A stretch of DNA of 48,294 nucleotides. Origin: Streptomyces hydrogenans (GTDB taxonomy: Bacteria; Actinomycetota; Actinomycetes; Streptomycetales; Streptomycetaceae). Both the position numbers and the translations under genes were made by a program. The stretch's first letter is position 1; each line of letters starts with the position of its first letter. Positions 43,797-48,294 of the stretch are shown piece by piece. Below the pieces are notes generated by a model, which had not been told where the DNA came from, did not search any database, and saw nothing but the letters and a program-made list of their open reading frames with translations. The stretch is taken from the NCBI RefSeq assembly GCF_014656075.1, contig NZ_BNBS01000061.1, forward strand, positions 1-48,294, given 5' to 3'.

Positions 43797-44857
43797 AACT
43801 CCACGTAATTCCCCATCAGCAGCATCAGGTTCCCCAGCCAAACGTTCGAACACGGCAATGGGTGTCGTCTGTGCTCCCGTCCGGACAATCCTGAGACGGC
43901 TTGCAGCAACCTCCGTATCTTGGCGCCATGACGGACGAGGAAGAACCGAAGCTCTACGTGAACCGCTGGGGCGACACGTCAGATCCAACCCTGGAGCGGC
44001 GGGGGCCCCGCCAGGACGCGTGCTCGTGCTTCGACCAGTCCAGGTCACGCCCGCGAGCCCGCGTCGGGTTCCACACCGAACGGCAGGACGCCTCTGCCCC
44101 GGGTTGGCAGCACCTGCTGGAGCTGGTCGATGAGGCCGCTGCCGACGGCCGTGAAGAGTTCCGTCCCCTCACCGAGCTGAGCCCGGAAGAGCGGCGGCAG
44201 GTCGTCACCCTGCCGCCGAGCATCGCCAGGCTGACGGCGGTCAAACACCTGGTGCTCTACGGCAGCAACTTGGTCCGCATCCCGCCCGAAATCGGGGCCA
44301 TGACCAGCCTGGAGGAGTTCACCCCCTACACCTCCTACCGGCTGCACTGGTTCCCCTACGAGATCACCCGATGCCGGAAGCTGACCCGCAGCACAGCGAG
44401 CACGCGCGCGTTGTTCGGCAACGAGAAGCTGCGGCCGCCTTTCCCGAGGCTTCAGCCCGTCCAGGGCTCCGTTGCGGATCTCGATCTGGAGAACTTGGAT
44501 CCCCGGCGATGGGGCGTCACCGCCATCCATCGCTGCAGTGTCTGCAACCATCCGATCGCGCAGGGCGGACTCCATCAGGTGTGGATCTCACTGCGCGTGG
44601 CCACTGACGTACTACCCCTGCTGGTCAACGCTTGCTCGGCGGCATGTGTTTCCGCGCTGCCTGGCGGTGCTCACGACTACATCCCCACACCCCACAAAGG
44701 CGGCCGAGTCGACCAGCCGGCGTCCGACTGGGACTGATCAGCCGAACCTCGCTTCACCCCCGGTCGGTCGAGAAACGACCACGATGGTGTGACGACGGGT
44801 CGAACGTCTGGGCGGGGAAGCTGACGCTCGCGATGGGGAAATACATGACCGTCGACA
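43797..44857. mobile_element. Inverted-repeat-bounded cassette with an LRR gene
   Basis: The left flank read on the minus strand (TTCGAACGTTTGGCTGGGGA, then GATGGGGAATTACGTG) resembles the right flank on the plus strand (GTCGAACGTCTGGGCGGGGA, then GATGGGGAAATACATG) over about 55 nt. The single gene (43928-44737) lies between them, and CRISPR repeats resume 3 nt after the right copy. No transposase is present, so this would be a non-autonomous or cargo element. The flanks also read as similar peptides (SNVWLGNLMLLMGNY and SNVWAGKLTLAMGKY), so they could be fragments of homologous genes instead. Confidence 0.5.
43928..44737 (+). CDS. Leucine-rich-repeat protein with zinc-finger-like C-terminus
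   Basis: A 269-residue protein. After a charged N-terminus there are about two leucine-rich repeats: VVTLPPSIARLTAVKHLVLY, then GSNLVRIPPEIGAMTSLEEF, followed by a degenerate third near LHWFPYEITRC. The C-terminus carries HRCSVCNHPIAQGG (C-x-x-C) and NACSAACV (C-x3-C), a likely four-cysteine zinc site. There are no catalytic motifs. LRRs usually bind proteins, so this may be a recognition or immunity protein; its function is unknown. It is the only gene in a cassette inside the CRISPR region and has no co-transcribed partner. ATG 43928 starts MTDEEEPKLYVNRWGD. Confidence 0.7.
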   Translation: MTDEEEPKLYVNRWGDTSDPTLERRGPRQDACSCFDQSRSRPRARVGFHTERQDASAPGWQHLLELVDEAAADGREEFRPLTELSPEERRQVVTLPPSIARLTAVKHLVLYGSNLVRIPPEIGAMTSLEEFTPYTSYRLHWFPYEITRCRKLTRSTASTRALFGNEKLRPPFPRLQPVQGSVADLDLENLDPRRWGVTAIHRCSVCNHPIAQGGLHQVWISLRVATDVLPLLVNACSAACVSALPGGAHDYIPTPHKGGRVDQPASDWD

Positions 44858-44859
44858 AA

Positions 44860-45301
44860 CTGCTCCCCGCGCCCGCGGGGATGGACCCGTCATCCTGCTC
44901 GACCGGAACGGCTCCTACATCTGCTCCCCGCGCCCGCGGGGATGGACCCGGCGCCGCGTCCCGCCTCTACACGGCGACGGCCTGTTCCCCGCACGCGTGG
45001 GGATGGCCCCAAGGCCCGGTACTCGCCGTTCGTCAGGCGCAGCTGCTCCCCGCACCCGTGGGATGGACCCACGATCTCCCACCGGCTGCGCCTGGGTAAG
45101 CCCTGCTCCCCGTACCCGTGGGATGGACCCGTTTCCTGGGTCTCGCGGGTCCAGCTCTCGACCTGCTCCCCGCCCGCGCGGGGATGGACCCCGGCTGTCG
45201 CCGCACGATGGGGTGGTGGTGTCCTGTTCCCCGCTCGCGCGGGGATGGTCCTGCTGGGTGTGTCGTTGTTGGTCTGCTTGCCGTTCGTGCGGGGGCGGTC
45301 G
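44860..45301 (+). CRISPR. CRISPR array 7 (about 8 repeats, leaderless)
   Basis: Repeats at about 44860, 44921, 44982, 45043, 45103, 45163 and 45224, plus a worn one near 45273. Two repeats (45043 and 45103) have a shortened stem that lacks one G (CCCGTGGGATGG). There is no leader. It runs up to the promoter of the toxin-antitoxin-like module. Confidence 0.9.
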
Positions 45302-45332
45302 GTGGTGGGAGTGGCGTTGCGTGCCGGCTACG

Positions 45333-45356
45333 CAACTATGGCAACTGTGATAGTTG
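45333..45356 (+). promoter_or_regulatory. Operator-like dyad of the Phd module
   Basis: CAACTAT and ATAGTTG form a perfect 7-bp dyad with a 10-nt spacer, ending 17 nt before the Phd start. Position and symmetry fit autorepression by the antitoxin. Confidence 0.6.
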
Positions 45357-45373
45357 GGGGTAGGGTGTGGGGT

Positions 45374-45577
45374 ATGGAGCCGAGGGTGTACACGACGATC
45401 GATCTGCGTAAGGGCATGGGTGAGATCCTGGATCGTGTCCGGATCGCGGGTGAGCCGGCGGTGGTGACCCGTAAGGGCAGGACGCTGGCTTATCTGGTGC
45501 CGGCCGAGTGGTTCGAGCACTACCAGCAGCTGGTGGAGCAGGCGTCGGGTACGGCCGGTGGCCGGGACGTGGCCTGA
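45374..45577 (+). CDS. Phd/YefM-family antitoxin
   Basis: A 67-residue antitoxin with the Phd/YefM N-terminal DNA-binding and dimerisation fold: MEPRVYTTIDLRKGMGEILD, RVRIAGEPAVVTRKGRTLAY and LVPAEWFEHYQQLVEQ. Such proteins repress their own operon and neutralise a downstream toxin with the C-terminal tail. A perfect dyad lies just upstream. The next genes are a DUF6247 protein and a small protein of toxin-like size. It is embedded between CRISPR arrays 7 and 8. Confidence 0.88.
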   Translation: MEPRVYTTIDLRKGMGEILDRVRIAGEPAVVTRKGRTLAYLVPAEWFEHYQQLVEQASGTAGGRDVA

Positions 45578-45609
45578 GTGCCGGCTGCGGATTCCAGGAG
45601 ATCGTGATC

Positions 45610-45978
45610 ATGACAGCTCAGCCCGTTCACTTCGACGGATCCGGTGGTGAGGAGCCCCGTAGTGTTCCGCCGATGCCCGAACGCACCCCTCAGGCCTTGC
45701 GTCTGGCCATTCAGGAGCATGCCCCGCACCTGCTGCCGGACTTCGAGTCCCACTGGCGCCGTGCGATCGGTGATGCGTTCAATCTGACTCCGGTCCCGGC
45801 GTTCATGCGGTTGTGGTGGACCCAGTACGCCATCGCCCGCAACCCCGCCCTCGAAGCGCACATGAACGATCTGCAGGCCCGCGCTACGAAGTGCGACGAC
45901 CCGCAGGAATCGGCCGGGCTGCTGGCCGAGTACAGCCGTCTGCGGCGTGCGGCGGCCGAGGTGGAGCCCGGCGAGTGA
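45610..45978 (+). CDS. DUF6247 family protein
   Basis: A 122-residue protein matching what I know as the DUF6247 type of actinobacteria: PERTPQALRLAIQEHAPHLL, DFESHWRRAIGDAFNLTPVP and AFMRLWWTQYAIARNPALEA. It is helical with no catalytic motif and often sits beside small toxin-like genes. It starts 32 nt after the Phd stop, and its stop overlaps the next start by 4 nt (GTGA), so translation of genes two and three is coupled. It may be the direct partner of the third protein. Confidence 0.75.
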   Translation: MTAQPVHFDGSGGEEPRSVPPMPERTPQALRLAIQEHAPHLLPDFESHWRRAIGDAFNLTPVPAFMRLWWTQYAIARNPALEAHMNDLQARATKCDDPQESAGLLAEYSRLRRAAAEVEPGE

Positions 45979-46298
45979 CGACCGATTCACCGCTTCCGCC
46001 GTGGCAGATGGACTGGACCGTCGAGGCCCGTGAAGCGTTCGACAGTATGCCCGCCGATGGTCGGCAGCTCGTCCTGGCCGCCCGGGCGGAACTGATCACC
46101 GTTCCGGATCCCTACTTCCGTGGCATCGACGCCGACGTTGCACTCCCGCACTGGATCACGGTCCGGCCTTTGGCATCGACGAGTCCGGGTGGTCCGCACA
46201 TCGCCGATCTCGCCGGTGGCCGGGGCTGGCTCATCTTCACCTTCATCCGCCGCCACGCCGAACCCCAGATCACCGTGACCGACGCCTTCTGGGCCTGA
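45975..46298 (+). CDS. Toxin-like small protein (RelE/ParE-like candidate)
   Basis: A 107-residue protein: WQMDWTVEAREAFDSMPADG, RQLVLAARAELITVPDPYFR, then HIADLAGGRGWLIFTFIRRH and EPQITVTDAFWA. The start-helix pattern (W-T-x-E-A-R-E-A-F-D-S-M-P) and the strand order are reminiscent of RelE/ParE toxins, but this is an impression; no catalytic set can be assigned. It is translated with the DUF6247 gene. Its stop is 6 nt before the first repeat of CRISPR array 8. As the last gene of a Phd-led operon it is the best toxin candidate. Confidence 0.6.
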   Translation: MTTDSPLPPWQMDWTVEAREAFDSMPADGRQLVLAARAELITVPDPYFRGIDADVALPHWITVRPLASTSPGGPHIADLAGGRGWLIFTFIRRHAEPQITVTDAFWA

Positions 46299-46304
46299 CA
46301 CACC

Positions 46305-46577
46305 CTGCTCCCCGCACCCGCGGGGGATGGCTCCTCGGTGGAGATCAGTCCTGCCTCGACCATCTCCTGCTCCCCGCGCCTGCGGGGATGGACCCGCCAC
46401 CGCGCTCACGGTCACCACCGCGCTCCACTGCTCCCCGCGCCCGCGGGGATGGACCCCATCACGGGCTCGTCGCCCCGGCCGGCGCCACCTGCTCCCCGCC
46501 CGCGGGGGATGGCTCCCGCAGCGGGCTGAATTGCGGGTGGGTCAGGCACTGCTTCCCGTGCCTGCGGGACTCATCTT
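46305..46577 (+). CRISPR. CRISPR array 8 (5 repeats, leaderless)
   Basis: Repeats at about 46305, 46367, 46428, 46489 and 46549, the last cut short (CTGCTTCCCGTGCCTGCGGG then ACTCATC). It starts 6 nt after the toxin-like gene and is followed directly by leader 5. With array 7 it probably formed one array that was split by the three-gene module. Confidence 0.88.
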
Positions 46578-46868
46578 CGGGTGTGGGTGCTGGAGCCGGG
46601 TTTGGTGGTGGGGTTGTGTCGGTTCTTCGGTCGCTTGGGTTGCTGCTGTCGGTGGGTGTGGTGAGCGGGGGAGTGGTCATGGTGGTCGTTCGCTACCGAG
46701 GTCGCCATGCTCGGGGGTGCTCACCACCGAACTCACCATGCCGGGGGTTGCTCACCACGGGGCTCACCACAGTGCTCACCATGGGCGGCCCCTGGGGGTG
46801 TTTTGTCTGTTTCGGTGAAGGTTGCTCGGGAGCGTGCTGGCGTGGGGTAGAACTGCAGGTCAGGAAGA
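46578..46868 (+). promoter_or_regulatory. CRISPR leader 5 (long form)
   Basis: Very close to leader 4: GGTTGTGTCGGTTCTTCGGT, GGTGAGCGGGGGAGTGGTCA, a run of CTCACC(A) words (four to five within 46718-46781) and the core TTTTGTCTGTTTCGGTGAAG through GTAGAACTGCAGGTCAGGAA. Confidence 0.82.
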
Positions 46869-47264
46869 CTGCTCCCCGCTCGCGCAGGGATGGACCCCGC
46901 CTGCACCAGGATCAGCAGTGCGTCCGTCAGCTGCTCCCCGCTCGCGCAGGGATGGACCCACCAACGACACCGGGAGCCCCGAGGGCAACGGCTGCTCCCC
47001 GCTCGCGCAGGGATGGACCCCTGACCCCCTACAAGCACCCCGCCAACCCGAACTGCTCCCCGCCCGCGCGGGGATGGACCCGCCCACGACACCGACGGCA
47101 ACGCCCGCTTCTACCTGCTCCCCGCCCGCGCGGGGATGGACCCGACGTGCGAGACCGCGAGAACCTCAACCTCATCTGTTCTCCTTACCCGCGGGGATGG
47201 ACCCCAGGTCAAGGTCGCGAAGAAGATCCTGGAGGACTGCTCCCTGCACCTGCGGGCTTGTTCG
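46869..47264 (+). CRISPR. CRISPR array 9 (7 repeats)
   Basis: Begins at leader 5. The first three repeats share CTCGCGCAGGGATGGACCC, in which the stem pair G is replaced by A (GCGCAGGG instead of GCGGGG). Later repeats return to CCCGCGCGGGG. The last (CTGCTCCCTGCACCTGCGGG, then CTTG) is truncated and leads into leader 6. Confidence 0.92.
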
Positions 47265-47384
47265 GGTCTCGGTCGCTTGGGTCGCTGTTTGTCGCCGGCG
47301 GGGGAGGGGGTGGGTGTTTTGTCTGTTTCGGTGAAAGTTGCTTGGGAGGGGGTTGCCGTCGGGTAGAACTGCAGGTCAGGCAGC
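47265..47384 (+). promoter_or_regulatory. CRISPR leader 6 (short form)
   Basis: Short core: TGTTTTGTCTGTTTCGGTGA, AAGTTGCTTGGGAGGGGG and GTAGAACTGCAGGTCAGGCA. It is preceded by TCTCGGTCGCTTGGGTCGCT, a trace of the long form seen in leader 5 (TTCTTCGGTCGCTTGGGTTG). Confidence 0.8.
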
Positions 47385-48294
47385 CTGCTCCCCGCGCCCG
47401 CGGGGATGGACCCCCCTGACCTGCGCGAACGTACGCGGCCACGCCTGCTCCCCGCGCCCGCGGGGATGGACCCTTCGCCGTCCGCGACAGCGTCGCGATC
47501 GCAGCCTGCTCCCCGCACCCGCGGGGATGGACCCGGCCGAGAGTCCTCGTCTTCGGTGACCAGCCACTGCTCCCCGCACCCGCGGGGATGGACCCAACGG
47601 GGTGGACCCCGCCCCCAGCGGTCGCGGCTGCTCCCCGCACCCGCGGGGATGGACCTCCGTGGGCCGGACGCTCTCCGCGGGCACGGCGCTGCTCCCCGCA
47701 CCCGCGGGGATGGACCCCTCCCGAACCCGCGAGCCCCCGCACCCCTTGGCTGCTTCCCGCACCCGCGGGGATGGACCCACCCCGAGCGGAACCATCTCCC
47801 GCTCGCCATCCTGCTCCCCGCACCCGCGGGGATGGACCCGGCACACCGCGCGCACACGGCCTTCGCCGAATCTGCTCCCCGCACCCGCGGGGATGGACCC
47901 GCCACCCCGCCCGCCCTCGGCGCCGTGCAGTACTGCTCCCCGCACCCGCGGGGATGGACCCATGTCCCCCGCCGCGCGGAAGATGCTCGCAGACTGCTCC
48001 CCGCACCCGCGGGGATGGACCCCCCGGCAACGACGGCAGCAACGGCGACGACAACTGCTCCCCGCACCCGCGGGGATGGACCCAACGTGCAGCGATTCAG
48101 GTTCGACCTGACTCCCTGCTCCCCGCACCCGCGGGGATGGACCCCCCGAAGACCACGACGGCCAGGTCCCGCGCGCCTGCTCCCCGCGCCCGCGGGGATG
48201 GACCCACGGTCCTCGACGGCATCCGCACGGTGTCGTCCTGCTCCCCGCACCCGCGGGGATGGACCCGCCACCCCGCCCGCCCTCGGCGCCGTGC
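47385..48294 (+). CRISPR. CRISPR array 10 (15 repeats, continues past the window)
   Basis: The best conserved array: repeats at 47385 to 48238 are almost uniform (CTGCTCCCCGCACCCGCGGG, then GATGGACCC) with a strict 61-nt period, suggesting recent activity. The spacer at 47901-47932 and the partial spacer at 48267-48294 are identical over all 28 nt visible, exactly six units apart. The array is cut by the right edge. Confidence 0.96.

Noticed and set aside
43797..43858. Interpreting the cassette flank as one more spacer
   Set aside because: The similarity with the right flank spans about 55 nt, longer than a 32-nt spacer, and no repeats border it on the gene side. I keep it as a flank, although a gene-fragment origin is still possible.
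1..48294. tRNA or rRNA genes
   Set aside because: No segment was recognised with the tRNA T-arm consensus GGTTCGAATCC or with conserved rRNA stretches.

Overview
The window is high-GC actinobacterial DNA, almost certainly from a Streptomyces chromosome. Third codon positions are overwhelmingly G or C, GTG starts are common, and several conserved Streptomyces neighbourhoods are present: a cold-shock protein beside a DEAD-box helicase, RsbW-like ATPases, a MerR/cold-shock pair, and insertion-sequence graveyards. It has two halves. Positions 1-23,100 are accessory chromosome rich in insertion sequences. Positions 23,165-48,294 are a type I-E CRISPR-Cas mega-locus that runs off the right edge.

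Left half. A frameshifted IS5-type element (20-913) precedes a TetR regulator and a drug-efflux MFS transporter (1066-3209). Then come a hemolysin III/PAQR membrane protein, a graveyard of truncated genes (4649-5178), an IS3 element (5576-6953), a small hypothetical gene, and a cold-shock protein with a MerR regulator (8027-8815). These are followed by an RsbW-like ATPase, an IS5-like element inserted into an older transposase remnant, a divergent RidA/LysR pair, a conserved hypothetical/CBS/DEAD-helicase/cold-shock block (13037-16311), a broken IS701-type transposase and a PQQ-propeller lipoprotein. Last are a second RsbW-like ATPase, a 43-residue membrane protein, and a divergent helix-turn-helix protein carrying a class III nucleotide-cyclase-like domain (22022-22987).

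Right half. About 190 repeats of a 29-nt I-E repeat with 32-nt spacers, all in the same orientation, form a tandem series of arrays. Six copies of a conserved leader lie inside the series. A five-gene Cascade operon (cas8e-cse2-cas7e-cas5e-cas6e, 28919-34146) is embedded between arrays. No cas3, cas1 or cas2 lies in the window. Directly after Cascade come a divergent 63-residue membrane protein and a 1250-residue STAND-type NTPase (34628-38380). Other cargo between arrays: a GNAT acetyltransferase, a leucine-rich-repeat/zinc-finger protein bounded by imperfect inverted repeats, and a Phd/DUF6247/toxin-like three-gene module.

How the parts may work together. Each leader probably drives transcription of its own array. 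Cas6e would cut all the transcripts, and the crRNAs would load on one Cascade; target degradation and new spacer acquisition need genes outside the window. Two loci share one layout: a short single-pass membrane protein divergent from a protein with an N-terminal helix-turn-helix fused to a signalling domain (cyclase or STAND NTPase). I regard these two loci, with the multi-leader array, as the best candidates for undescribed defence biology. That reading is inference from sequence and position.
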